From Priapulus caudatus (lineage: Eukaryota; Priapulida; Priapulimorpha; Priapulimorphida; Priapulidae), in the NCBI RefSeq assembly GCF_000485595.1, contig NW_014578665.1, positions 13,478-67,853 on the forward strand: a DNA stretch of 54,376 bases, in the 5' to 3' direction. The notes under the pieces are model-generated. The model saw nothing but the letters and a program-made list of their open reading frames with translations. It was not told where the DNA came from and made no database searches. The position numbers were made by a program, and so were the translations under genes. Positions 1 through 9,496 of the stretch are shown here, piece after piece (positions within the stretch are counted from its first letter, which is position 1; every line of letters starts with the position of its first letter).

Positions 1-890
1 GAGGACCAACGACTCTATATATATATATAGAGTATATATGTGTATAGAGAGAATATGAAGTGAGGGACATGTGGGGGATAGATGTGTGGTAGGCCGGGAA
101 GGAAACAAGGAGAAAGAGGAGAGGGGCTGTGCGTGCTTTGCTGTTCTGTTATGTGAGAGATATAGTAAAGTTTATTCTGTACCACACAAGTTTGGATCCT
201 TCTTTATCATTTCAACCGTACAATTCAAATTCTTCGTTACACATACACTACACACGAAACACACACCACACGCACGGACCCAACCCGTAGTAGGCCACAT
301 TGTATAGGCACGGCGCACTGCACACACGCACACGCAGACGCATACGCACAGACACATACACACAGAGATGCACACATACACGCGCACACACACTACACAC
401 CTGCAACGCGTTCGAACTGCGCTGGCGATGTGTGGATAATCGGCAGATAACGGATAAGCCCTCGGCTCAGAGCCAAACTAGCTGCCGTGCACGCCGTATA
501 AGGAATAATGGGCGGGGCTTACTGTCTCACTAAAATGCAGATTTACGAGGAAATTCAAGGGCGCAGCATGCTAAATAGCAGGTGAATTTTGTTAACAAGC
601 CACTAGCTATCGATTAAGACAGTTCGCGAGTAGATTGATGCGGCAGAACGTTAGATCAGCGATTCGCACATCGAAAACTTTAGATGTACTTGTGTGACGA
701 GAGGTGCGGTGGGCGATGCCTGTTTAAGCGTGCCCATACGGTCTAGTTGCGAAACAATCTTATCAGGTAAGAATTTGACGATACGTTTAGTCCCGTTAGT
801 TCTTACTTTTAATGTAAAAAAATGGCAACAAACATTTTACAAATTTTACCATAGAAAATTCGTCACGTAGTCAATTTAAAGTGTTAGTGT
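1..890. other. Noncoding left edge with CA-rich microsatellite
   Basis: I see no convincing gene here. Positions 240-400 are an irregular CA/CACG-rich simple repeat, and the ORFs that cross it (on both strands) are low-complexity translations. The stretch before it ends in TTCGTTACA near 240. That resembles the 3' end of the solo LTRs farther right, so positions 1-240 could be the end of an LTR that starts outside the window, but no other end is available to prove it. Positions 400-890 hold nothing I can assign. The interrupted Ty3/gypsy element should begin somewhere in or before this stretch, but no LTR or primer-binding site is visible. Confidence 0.4.
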
Positions 891-931
891 GACTGTCAAA
901 GCCATGGATAGTGCTGACAAACAATTGAAAC

Positions 932-1820
932 ATAAACGAAACGTTAATAGCGATGAAACTGGACACGTGGAAGTGACGTGAACATTCTGAGTGACAACGA
1001 TTGTAAAGCGCTAAAGCAGCCAGTCAGCATACAGGGCCCCGTTGTCAGAAACATCGTAAAGTTAATGCTAATGTTAATGCTAAGATAACACTTACGACTA
1101 ATGTTAATGCTACGAGAGTAGCGTTGACAGAAACACATCGTAGCTACGACTACGATCGAGCAAACTCACGATAACAGGAACTTCATAATTTCATGTCACA
1201 AGGCTGCTGATTGGATGAGAATCGATCACAAAATTCAAATTCATACACATCTATTGTACATCACAGTAATTTATGCATATTATGATGGCTAACCACATAT
1301 AAATAATATTTGATGAAAAACGACACGGTCATGAATTTATTCTGCACAACAAGACAAATTCTCACACTGTAACACGAGACGCGAGAGTCGTGGCAAGCGT
1401 GGCAAACATTTAAAACAAGAGAATAAATGCCATACGCCATTTGTAAATGTATTGTTTTGTTTTATCATCGGTAGATAATTAATGATTTTGACGTGTTTTT
1501 CTTGAAAAACACATTTTATTCATTATTATAAAATATAATATCACTATAATTGTAATTCGTAGTGTAAATGTGTTATTTTCAACTTAATATTAAAGTTACG
1601 AGAGGGTCTGGGCTCTCGTAATGTTAAAAGGATATTTTCGAGAATTTTTCATTCTCGTAACGTTGCGATGTTTCTGTCGACGGTTACGAGTGGGAGTTAA
1701 TGTTAAGACTAATGTTAAGACTAATTTTGTTTCTGACAACGGGCCCCAGGACTGCAAGATCAAGCTTACAGCTTATGATGGAGGCGAAATACCTGTAAAG
1801 GGAAATGTATCCTCAGTATA
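932..1820 (+). pseudogene. Ty3/gypsy element 1: split aspartic protease
   Basis: This is the protease part of an old Ty3/gypsy retrotransposon. The frame ending at 967 reads ...MKLDT. After one extra T at 968 the next frame reads GSDVNILSDNDCK, so together they give the retropepsin active-site box (D-T-G-S-D) with a one-base insertion inside it. The reading continues to about 1033, is interrupted by a TIR element (1034-1746), and resumes at 1749 with DCKIKLTAYDGGEIPVKG, a typical protease C-terminal segment. In its family the enzyme cuts the Gag-Pol polyprotein. This copy cannot be functional because of the frameshift, the insertion and further frame changes around 1815-1875 before RT. Gag upstream was not found. 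Confidence 0.75.
1034..1746. mobile_element. TIR element (MITE-like) in the protease of element 1
   Basis: The left end GGGCCCCGTTGTCAGAAAC matches the reverse complement of the right end GTTTCTGACAACGGGCCC with a one-base indel. Subterminal repeats of the type TTAATGTTAAGACTAAT occur on both sides (about 1060-1110 and 1695-1730). Removing 1034-1746 plus one copy of a CA dinucleotide restores an open protease frame, so the ends and a 2-bp duplication (CA at 1032-1033 and 1747-1748) are reasonably placed. No transposase is present. The ends resemble those of the element at 4024-5016, which also shows a 2-bp duplication. Confidence 0.65.
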
Positions 1821-2505
1821 AAGCACGATAGTAAGCTCTACAGTTTATTATCTGTGCAACTGAAGTAGTCCCAATCTTGGGTAGATCTTGTGAGGATCTT
1901 GGACTGATCAAAAGAGTTTGTTATGTGTGTAAAACTCCTGAAACGCACAAGCATTTCTTCGACGACTACAGTGATACCTTCCGTGGTCTAGGCTGTCTGC
2001 CCGTGAAAGTAAGCATACACACACGTGATGACGTCCTACCTGTGGTAGAACCGTGTAGGAGAGTACCATTCGGGCTACAGGACATGCTGAAGGAAAAGCT
2101 TAATCTGATGGAGTCGCTGAAAGTAATAGCTAAATTGAGTGAGCCTACTGAATGGGTTAATTCACTGGTAGTTGTGCACAAACCAAGTGGCCAACTGAGA
2201 GTGTGCATGGATCCTAAAAATCTAATTAAGGCTATCCAACGTGAGCACCATAAGCAACCAACAAGGGATGAAATATCGCCGAGGTTCAGTGGAAGCAGAT
2301 ATTTCTCCAAATTAGACTGTCGAAGTGGATATTGGCAACTAGAACTTGATGAAGCCAGCTCGAAACTGTGCACATTTAACACTCCATTTGGGCAATATCG
2401 CTACTTGAGACTACCATTTGGTGTATCATGTGCAAGTGAAATCTTTCAAAAGAAAATGAAAGAACTATTCGAAAATATAGATGGAGACACAGTGCACCAG
2501 ATAGC
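1749..2505 (+). pseudogene. Ty3/gypsy element 1: reverse transcriptase, N-terminal part
   Basis: From 1877 an open frame of about 210 codons carries a Ty3/gypsy reverse transcriptase. It shows the entry segment (PVVEPCRRVPFGL), the EWVNSLVVVHKPSGQLRVCMD box, the catalytic-Asp segment FSKLDCRSGYWQLELDE, and LPFGVSCASEIFQKKM. In the family this polymerase copies element RNA into DNA. The frame before 1877 (about 1815-1875) is shifted. The frame breaks near 2505, just before the expected YxDD box, where foreign DNA is inserted. The RT resumes near 3618. This is part of the same decayed element that ends with the LTR at 8298. Confidence 0.85.
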
Positions 2506-3617
2506 TTGCGTATTTGCGTAAATACGCATGAATTTCATACAAATACGCATGTAATTTTCAAAGGTATGCGTATAGATACGCTTGTGTTTTAATAAATACG
2601 TACATGAGAAAACAAACAGATCGTATCAGTACGCTAACCTTCAATCTACTCCCGTATCGGCTCGACTCTCTCGCTAATAGACTGGTAGCTTGGTCGCGGT
2701 GCCCCACTCATTAATTTCGCTATGGCTGCTGTGTGTCAGTACGTGAACCAGTCTATCTACTATCTATCGTGACTGGTTCCTGTGTGTAGTTTATTTTACA
2801 AAGCTATGAGTTAGAATGTGTTGCGACTGGAGGGCAGTCTATACTCGCGGCCTTCCCGGAATTAATTCAAATAAGGAAAGTCGAACTGTGTGATCTAACT
2901 GTGCTCCCCATTGGTCCAATTATATTTGATTAGCGCCAATTAGAATTCAGTTTAACTCCCGCGGTAAAAAAACGCAACGTGGACCGTCGTCTGCAGAAAC
3001 AAACATGAAGTCTACACGTCGCGCTGCCGAACAGTGTCAGAGCATTTTAAAATATATGAATCCTACAAGACCAAGGAATGTTTCGTCAGTGGAAGATATA
3101 TAGTTTCACCTATAATCTCGCTAGTTGTTGAAAACTGTCTGGACATTGTCGCTCCCAAGGCTAAGAAGAAACACGATGGTAGTTTTGTTAGCGAGGAGAC
3201 AGTAGCAAAATGGAAGGGAAAATATCCATGGCTTATACTCGTTGGAAAGGGGGCGGACAGAAGGATTAGGTGTGACAGTTGTGTTAATGCAAAAATTGAT
3301 AATGTGTTCGCGAAGGAAGGAAGTCCGAGTATACAGATATCTACCATTGAAAAGCACAACAAGACGTTGGACCACGAGAACGGCAGGGTCTTTGGGTGGT
3401 GTACAATCACTATGTCAAGTTTTGTGTGAGTACCTCTTAAACTAATGAGGTTGTAAAGGCAAGATATGTTAATATTCTGGTCGATACTCATACTAAGAAA
3501 ATATGATGAGTACTGCCAACAAGGAGTACTCATAGGGATCTTGCCGATACTCATACATTAAAAAAATGGTGAGTAAATACTCATCAACGCCAAAAATTAT
3601 CTGGAGCACTGAGACAA
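2506..3617. mobile_element. 1.1 kb insert inside element 1 RT, ends unresolved
   Basis: The retroelement RT frame stops at about 2505 and resumes at about 3618, so roughly 1.1 kb is foreign. Short motifs recur near both ends: AAATACGCATG-like units at 2518-2580 and ATACTCAT/GTACTCAT-like units at 3486-3585. This resembles subterminal repeats. TAGACTGGTA (2678) and its reverse complement (about 2742) lie inside. No clear terminal inverted repeat or target duplication could be read, so the mechanism is open. The insert carries the zinc-finger ORF described separately. Confidence 0.5.
3005..3429 (+). pseudogene. Zinc-finger ORF fragment (hAT/KIAA1586-like type)
   Basis: Two overlapping frames look like one protein. 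The first starts at the ATG at 3005 (MKSTRRAAEQCQS...) and stops near 3101. The second runs to 3429 and contains KWKGKYPWLILV, RIRCDSCVNAKIDNVFAKEG and IEKHNKTLDHENG. C-x2-C followed about 30 residues later by H-x4-H is the layout of BED/TTF-like fingers at the N terminus of hAT-derived proteins such as the KIAA1586/ZNF862 group. The assignment is from memory of the pattern, not a search. The frame ends at TTTTGTGTGAGTACC, where GTGAGT would make a good splice donor. This could therefore be a captured first exon rather than a whole gene. No catalytic domain follows. Confidence 0.45.
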
Positions 3618-4021
3618 AGTATTGATGGATGATTTAGCTGTGCATGCTGAGACAAAAGAAAGCACGGTGAGCGTCTGGATGCGGTGTTTCAGATTCCTAG
3701 GAAACATGGTCTGGAATTAAATTGTGAAAAGTGCTTGCTCGGAGTGAATGAGATTACGTTCATAGGAGACACTTACACAGATAAGGGATTGAAGCCTGCT
3801 CAGAAGAAGATAAAGGCAATCACTAAGCTAGAGCGTCCAGAAAACCGTACTGGCTTGTAAAGTTTTCTGGGGATGATCAACTATCTGGCTAGATTTTTGC
3901 CTGATTTATCAGCCAGATCAGCTCCACTGAGAACACTACTGGATAAGAACATTCAATGGAGATGGGACCATGAGCAGGAACAGACATGGACAGACCTCAA
4001 AGCTCTGATTACGAGCAGACC
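3618..4021 (+). pseudogene. Ty3/gypsy element 1: RT C-terminal part
   Basis: The retroelement resumes at the YIDD active-site box, which carries a one-base insertion (TATTGATGGATGAT at 3621), so the second catalytic Asp pair is out of frame. The next frames encode the segment HGLELNCEKCLLGVNEITFIGDTYTDKGLKPAQKKI, and then, after an in-frame TAA near 3857, the segment FLGMINYLARFLPDLSARSAPLRTLLDKNIQWRWDHEQEQTW, the RT thumb and connection to RNase H. It is broken at 4021 by a 993 bp TIR element and continues at 5017 in the matching frame. Confidence 0.8.
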
Positions 4022-4023
4022 AG

Positions 4024-5016
4024 GGGGCCGTTTCACGAAGCTATCGTAAAAACGCCATCTTAAGGATATCCTTAGAATTCTTGTATGAGAGCCTAACGCT
4101 GTCCTAAATGTCCCTCGTTAAACTGTTTCACGAAACTTATGCCGGTGCGTTGTTAGACTGTCCTTAAAATTCAGCTGTAACGATGTTGCTGGTGGCATAG
4201 ACTGGTACCATATCTCTACACCTTGCTACTAGATAGTCTATATATATAGAGACATGTTACAAAATACAAGTCTAATGGCGACCCAGCTCACTGTGAGTTG
4301 CTATGCTAATCTCTCGCGTCATTTAGTTTTAATACATGTAGGTACAACAGCGTGCAAACTAAAAATAATAGGTTAAAATATTTTTAAATGCCAAGTACCT
4401 GAGAAATAATTAAACTAAAGCAAGGTTGTCATATTTCCTGCAACTAGAACTACCACAAATGACGTATTGACTGAACAAAAATGTAACATAAATTCTGAAG
4501 GTTTAGATTTACGTTTACTTTGATACAGTATTGGCGACATAGGATACAGTGCATACATACCTATAGCACATACCGCCATAGCATATATACATGAACAGCC
4601 GAAGCACGCTACATGTAAGGTGCAAGGAAGCATTTCATCTCTTCAAAATCTGCTACCACAATAAGAAGCTTCTTAGCCACACTTAACCCCTGCGTGTCAT
4701 GCCTTCACAGGCCTTGCACAGTATTCTCGTAGACACAGAAGTTACCTTCTCGGCGGGTTTTCGCTTTACACTACGGCTAGCCAAAACAATGAAAACACGC
4801 GGGAAATCGCGCGTTGCTTGCTGTACGATAGCCTAAGTACTGCCCCTGACCTGTCCTTAATATTCCTCCTTAATAGCAACGTCGTTGAGTTAGCGAGACG
4901 TTTGTGAAACGTGGAAACTTAGCGAGGCTTTCGTGAAACACTTTCTATATAAGGATATCCTAAAACCCCTCTTTAACCCATCACTAACTTAACGAGCGCT
5001 TCGTGAAACGAGCCCC
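4024..5016. mobile_element. TIR element with GTTTCACGAAGC ends, 2-bp target duplication
   Basis: The left end reads GGGGCCGTTTCACGAAGC and the reverse complement of the right end reads GGGGCTCGTTTCACGAAGC. Further copies of GTTTCACGAA or its complement sit just inside both ends (about 4128, 4905, 4930, 5002). The dinucleotide AG flanks both sides (4022-4023 and 5017-5018). Removing the element and one AG rejoins the retroelement frame exactly across RT/RNase H. There is no transposase, so it is non-autonomous. A 2-bp duplication with GGGGC(C/T)CGTTTCAC ends would suit the ISL2EU-type superfamily, but that name is my inference. TAGACTGGTA is present at 4198. Confidence 0.75.
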
Positions 5017-5620
5017 AGTGCTGCAATACTACTATGTGAGAAAGGCGGTGAAGATATCAACTGACGCATCCCAGAGGGGAATAGGAGCAGTATTGCTTCA
5101 GTGTAAATCCCTAGAACGGGAAGACTGGTTACCGATATGCCTCAAGGGCCATGACAGAGTGTGAACAGAGATACGTGCAGATAGAAAAGGAAGCTACCAG
5201 TATGTGTATGGGCACAGGTTTGAAGCTGAAACAGTTCACAAACCGCTGATCGCTATTTTCAGTAAAGCTCTAAATGACTGCCCAGCTAGATTACAGAGAC
5301 TGCATTTGATATTGCAAAAGTACGATTGTGAGCTAAAGTGTAAACAAGGTAAACTAATGTTTACAGCAGGCATGTTGTCCCGCAATTAGCTACCAGACAC
5401 AGTTGATACCAGTTTTGAAACTGAAGTAAGTGCGCATGTTGTCAGTGTCATGAAGCATATTCCCCGTAGTTGATAGAAAGCTAGAAGAAATTCGAGCGGA
5501 AACTGACAAAGATGAGACAATGAATGAACTTAGAGAGATAATTCTGAAAGGGTGTAGTAATAAGTTTAAATGCCCAGAGATATTGCATCCTTATTGGAAC
5601 TTTAGAGATGAATTGACCGT
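5017..5620 (+). pseudogene. Ty3/gypsy element 1: RNase H and start of integrase
   Basis: Downstream of the TIR element the retroelement shows VKISTDASQRGIGAVLLQ, the RNase H segment with its first catalytic Asp. It is followed by a shifted stretch and then YGHRFEAETVHKPLIAIFSK and LQRLHLILQKYDCELKCKQGKL, the typical RNase H to integrase linker. The segment after 5460 (DKDETMNELREIILKG...HPYWNFRDELT) is the usual region before the integrase zinc finger. There are several frame changes and stops (about 5160 and 5388). The sequence is cut at 5620 by another element and resumes at 6580. Confidence 0.75.
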
Positions 5621-6579
5621 CAGGGGCGTAGCTATCACAACGCAGATACGCAGTTGCGTACACATCATTTCACCAAACATTTTTTTATTGCAGAGAGAGA
5701 GGGAGAGAGAGAGAGAGAGGAGTCAGTCAGTCAGACTAAATTGTTTGTAACAAATAACACCCACGCGGCGCGCCACTGTATCACAAGCTTACTAAATCAG
5801 TGACGGATTTAGGGGGGGGGGATTGGGTGGCTAGATTACCCACGCTGTTGGACTAACAATATTTTTACATAGTCACGCAGCTGTACACAGGGGCGGATTC
5901 AGAGGGTTTGGGTGACCAGTTTCCATAGTTCTAGTGACAGCTAGGGGGGTCCGGGGGCAAGCCCCCCCCGGGAATTTTTAAAAAATTAGGCCATATTTGG
6001 TGCTCTGGTGAATTTTGATGGTCAATTCTGAAGATACCCAGCCTGTGACCGGTTTCTGGAAACCGGTGCAAACCGGCCTAAATCCGCGCCTGGTACAATA
6101 CGTCACAGACACCTGATGCATAGGTTAAATTATATAATGAAGTAGAAAAGCAGGTTACAACCCTTTTGCAGCTTTTTCACAATTCCAAGAAAGTTTTGCT
6201 GTCGTCCTCATCCCAGCGGTGGTCACCCCTACACATTGAATAATAAACGTGACTTAAACAATCCCCTGATGTGATGTGATGTGCAATGAGTGATGTGTGT
6301 GTTTGAGCACACACACGTGCCCACACGCACCCGCACACGCATAGACCCTACGCTCGCTCGCATGCACACAGAGAGGGAGATAATAAAATGTCTTGATAAT
6401 AAAACGAAAATTACATGATTAGTTATAATAATCTTTAGTGACCACATCTTGTTGCTTGTGAAGAGTTCTACTAAAAAGATAATTGTCGTAGTCAGAATGA
6501 AGGCTGTACAATTACTCAAAAGTGCCTCAAATACCATATCCTGCGATCCACAATTTCACAATTTTCCCAGACGCCCCTG
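5621..6579. mobile_element. CAGGGGCGTAGC element, copy A (5-bp duplication)
   Basis: The ends are CAGGGGCGTAGCTA at left and ...GACGCCCCTG at right. The flanks are ACCGT (5616-5620) and ACCAT (6580-6584), a 5-bp duplication with one mismatch. Its removal restores the integrase reading frame. The interior matches, in reverse orientation, a 2.7 kb relative at 34720-37453: both share a CT/AG microsatellite, a TGACTGACTGAC block, CA-rich DNA and a segment near the MVFE-type ORF. No transposase is present. CAGGG ends with 5-bp duplications suggest a hAT5-like group (inference). Copy A carries its own nested insertion at 5888-6092. Confidence 0.75.
5888..6092. mobile_element. 205 bp CAGGGGCGGATT element nested in copy A
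   Basis: The ends are CAGGGGCGGATTCAG and ...CTAAATCCGCGCCTG, an imperfect terminal inverted repeat. It is flanked by a perfect GTACA duplication (5883-5887 and 6093-6097). The related copy B lacks it: near 35262 copy B reads TTTTGTACAGCCGCG, with a single GTACA at the corresponding position. The empty site therefore lies in the same window. The interior includes a GC-rich segment GCTAGGGGGGTCCGGGGGCA, which recurs at 43425 in another CAGGG-ended element. Confidence 0.85.
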
Positions 6580-7804
6580 ACCATGACTAACGGCATCATC
6601 ATGAAATGCAGTAGAGTGGTTGTCCCACAAAGCTTGAGAAAGTCGATACTTGATAAAATACATGCAGGTCATATGGGGATGGAAAAGTGTAAGTAAAGAG
6701 CTCGAGATTCTGTGTATTGGCCTATGATAAATAAGTATGTTGAGCACAAAGTTAAGATGTGTGATGCGTGTCTGACTTACAGAGACAGGCAACAAGGTGA
6801 GCCTCTGAGTCCACATAACACACCGGGGGGTCCATGGCAAAAGGTTGCCACAGATCTATGTGTATTTGATAAAAAGGACTACCTAATAGCAGTTGACTGT
6901 TATTCCTGCTATCGAGAGGTGGTAAGGATCAGCAGACAGACAAGCAGTGCAGTAGTAATGGGGATGAAGAATCTGTTTTCGAGACATGGTGTACCACAAG
7001 AGGTATTTTCTGATAATGGTCCGTGCTATGATTCTGAGCAGTTCAAGAAGTTTGCTAGGGACTAAGATTTTAACCATACAACGTCCAGCCCACACTACCC
7101 AAAGTCGAATGGCCAGGTAGAGAAAACTGTTCAGATTGTGAAAAATATACTAACGAAGTCACAGCACAATGGAGATGATCCAATTATTGGGTTATTAGCA
7201 TACAGGTCTACGCCGATTATTGAGTTTATTACCAGCTCAATTTTTAATGGGGAGAAAGCTTAGATCTAACCTACCGACTACTGAAGACAGTCTCAGAGTT
7301 GATGAGTATGAGAAGGTAAAGGAAGGAAAAGAGGCCAACAAACAAAAGCAGAAGCTGTATCATGATAAAGGTACTAGGTTATTATCAAGTCTGGTAAATG
7401 GTGATGTAGTGAGAATGAGAGATGAGAAGACTAACAGATTGTCTATGAGAGCAAAAGTTGTTAGAAGACTAGCTCCAAGGTCATATTTAGTACAAGCAGA
7501 ATACGGTGCAATGTACAGAAGAAATTTATAGGACTGATTTGCTTGCTACGAGTGCTTTGCACCACAGGCCCAAGAAGAAGTTATTCCTGTGACACTTAAT
7601 ACGGCTGAAACGGAACAAGGTCATACTACTAACCATACCGATACAAAACATTCATATGAAACGTCTTCAATGAAACCTACTAACAATGAGAATGTTAAGG
7701 ATGTAAATCATACACCAGAGATTCCTGTCACACGAGATGACAATATAGTCAGAAGGTCGACGCGAGTGTTTAAGCGACCAGACAGATTGATTGAGTCATG
7801 TTAA
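6580..7804 (+). pseudogene. Ty3/gypsy element 1: integrase and C-terminal tail
   Basis: The integrase starts with MTNGIIMKCSRVVVPQSL and an HHCC zinc finger (H-x3-H in HAGHMGMEK, then CDACL). Its catalytic core has the first Asp in VATDLCVFDKKDYL, the second in VFSDNGPCYD and the Glu in SNGQVEKTVQ. Stop codons interrupt it: a TAA at about 7063, where an aromatic residue is usual (RD*DFN), and a TAA near 6696. Later frames encode LLPAQFLMGRKLRSNLPT, a GDVVRMRD box and RRSTRVFKRPDRLIESC, which ends pol at 7804. In the family this enzyme inserts the cDNA. The insert at 5621-6579 separates this part from the rest. Confidence 0.85.
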
Positions 7805-8085
7805 CTAAGTTGAGAGTCTATATCAGTAGATAGGATGTACTAGCATGTATAATAATAACGTTTAACAAAATGTAACCGAAGACAGTGATAAGAGTTAGAT
7901 TTGAACTATTTCTGTTATAACAATTATGTTACCATAAGATAGTCAAGTTGTTAATGGTTCGATGTAATGTGCACTTCTAAAAAAAGAAAATCCTAATCTG
8001 GTTATACGCATAAGTAATCAACAGAACAAGATTTTGTTTAATGTGATTTGTTTACACCCCTACAGTTTGTTTAAAGAAAGGGAGG
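7805..8085 (+). other. Element 1 3' untranslated region and polypurine tract
   Basis: AT-rich noncoding DNA between the pol stop and the 3' LTR. It ends in the purine run AAAGAAAGGGAGG (8073-8085) directly before the LTR. This is the position and composition expected of the polypurine tract that primes plus-strand synthesis. There is no ORF of note. Confidence 0.7.
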
Positions 8086-8298
8086 TGTAATGGTTTGTAT
8101 ATTCACTATTATATTTGTTCAATACGAGACACCGTCAGGTGTTGCCCTCTATTATCCTGATTATGTAATCATACATTATATGTTTATAAAAGCGTGGGCT
8201 TGAGCGTATATGGCTGAGACCCGCAATAAAGGACAAGTTCATTTACTCCAGTGTTACGTTTATTATACTGCGTTGATCCGCACCTAAAGAATATTACA
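8086..8298 (+). repeat. Element 1 3' LTR (213 bp)
   Basis: It begins TGTAAT and ends ATTACA, the short inverted repeat typical of LTRs, and follows a polypurine tract. A TATAAA box lies at 8185-8190 and an AATAAA signal at 8225-8230, so the order is U3, R, U5 on the plus strand. No matching 5' LTR exists in the window; the element is 5'-truncated or its start is upstream of the window. The target duplication cannot be checked. Confidence 0.75.
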
Positions 8299-8481
8299 TT
8301 ACTGATGTTAATATTGATTTCACATAGATATAGAAGTGATATTGCCAGGAGTGTCATAATATAGACACTGTAGTGTCTGTAGTGTCTATAGTGTCTATAG
8401 TGTCTATACTACTCAGGATCTACATAGTCATAATATGATTAGTGAATAATAATAGATCTATTATTATTCACTCCTGATGTT
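8299..8481. repeat. Spacer with TAGTGTCTA tandem repeats and a palindrome
   Basis: Between 8360 and 8410 a 9-10 bp unit (TATAGTGTC) repeats four to five times. Just downstream, a near-perfect palindrome centred on AGATCT (GTGAATAATAATAGATCT and its complement, about 8443-8472) could form a hairpin. No gene. Confidence 0.6.
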
Positions 8482-8489
8482 GCTATTAG

Positions 8490-8584
8490 TACACTCCACG
8501 CAGTGTGATGATTTTCCATTATCAACGTGATAACAGCATATCATGGCAGTGATAACGGCAAATCATCACACTGCGTGGAGTGTA
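8490..8584. mobile_element. 95 bp palindromic MITE with 8-bp duplication
   Basis: The first 20 bases, TACACTCCACGCAGTGTGAT, are the exact reverse complement of the last 20. The element is flanked by a perfect 8-bp repeat GCTATTAG (8482-8489 and 8585-8592). An 8-bp duplication is usual for hAT and P-type elements; the ends do not match a family I can name. It is non-coding and nearly all of it is TIR. Confidence 0.85.
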
Positions 8585-8671
8585 GCTATTAGTGGCTAGC
8601 ATCATTGCTTGTGCTGCCTCTGGTGGTTACATTGATGCTTTTGTTTGCCTTTTCACATCTCACTTATCTTA

Positions 8672-9208
8672 CTGTAAAATCCTTTTTTTTCATGGGGTTC
8701 TAATTTTCGTGGATTTCGTGGGTCCATCAATCCACAAATTTATGTACCCAACGAAATATTATGTACATATGTCAATTGCCGGTTCCGGAGTGGAGGCCCG
8801 CAAACCGACGTCTGCCAACTTTCAAAGGCGCCGGTATTTCTGTAAACAATCAGGCCCGGCCGGGAGGAGGGGGACATCGGGTTTAGGCGGCAGTGACAAG
8901 TAACACAAAGTAGTGATAAAATTGCTGACACTCCAACCATCCAAAGCAATGTTTATATAGGAGTAATGTGCTCAGCTAGGGCCCGGGTTAGTTAGGCATC
9001 CATGTTTACACAACACTGTGGAGTCTGTGCATGCGCCAGAAACGGCAAGTAGGTGCGAGTTCAGGTTAGTAATTTGTTTGTTGGCATTGTTGTTTTTGAA
9101 AAAAAAAATTTATTGGAAGGCTTGATCCACAAATTTAAGAACCCACGAACATATATTTTTTATTGAAACCATGAAAATTGGAACCCACGAAAATATGTGA
9201 CTTTACAG
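8672..9208. mobile_element. 537 bp TA-flanked TIR element
   Basis: The ends are CTGTAAAATC and GACTTTACAG, with TA on each side (8670-8671 and 9209-9210). Inward of the ends, inverted copies of TTTCGTGG/CCACGAAA occur on both sides (TTTCGTGGATTTCGTGGG near 8706; CCCACGAAAAT near 9184), plus CATGGGG/CCATGAAA-like segments. TA duplications suit Tc1/mariner-type non-autonomous elements. The central GC-richer part (8780-8880) may be a separate insert. No transposase. Confidence 0.65.
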
Positions 9209-9496
9209 TACCTTTAGACTAACGTTTCGGCGAATGCCTGCATAAACCTGAAGATATTGCTGCTGCTGCTATGCTATGGTGCTATGATGCTATCTATCAC
9301 AAGCAACAGTCACCTATAAATTTGAATTTATTTCTTAATAATATTTTACCATAACAATTACAATGTAATACATATAAAAAACTAAAATGTCACTGAGAAT
9401 AATGCTGAATGACGGAGTAGTGTTATTCTTTAAATAGTGTAAAGAACATCAAGGAAATTTAATCTTTTCCCATGAAGGTGCAGAAATAATTCACAC
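9209..9496. other. AAGAB 3' flank with polyadenylation signal candidate
   Basis: AT-rich DNA downstream of the AAGAB stop codon. On the minus strand, AATAAA (plus-strand TTTATT at 9327-9332) lies about 165 nt after the stop and could serve as the polyadenylation signal. A short GCTGCTGCTGCTATG microsatellite is at 9258-9290. Confidence 0.5.

Noticed and set aside
1-240. Right end of a third solo LTR ending TTCGTTACA.
   Set aside because: Only the final nine bases match and the other end is outside the window; no duplication can be tested.
71-533. ORFs in the first 530 bp.
   Set aside because: They are composed of CA/CACG simple repeat on either strand.
6229-6537. MVFEALLSNCTAFILTTTII... ORF, also present in copy B at 34816.
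   Set aside because: It looks conserved, but the DNA around it is equally conserved between the two element copies, the frame is short, and CA-rich repeat makes up its second half.
8592-8903. ORF beginning MASIIACAASGGYIDAF.
   Set aside because: It starts at a duplicated target site and runs into the TA-flanked element; no domain.
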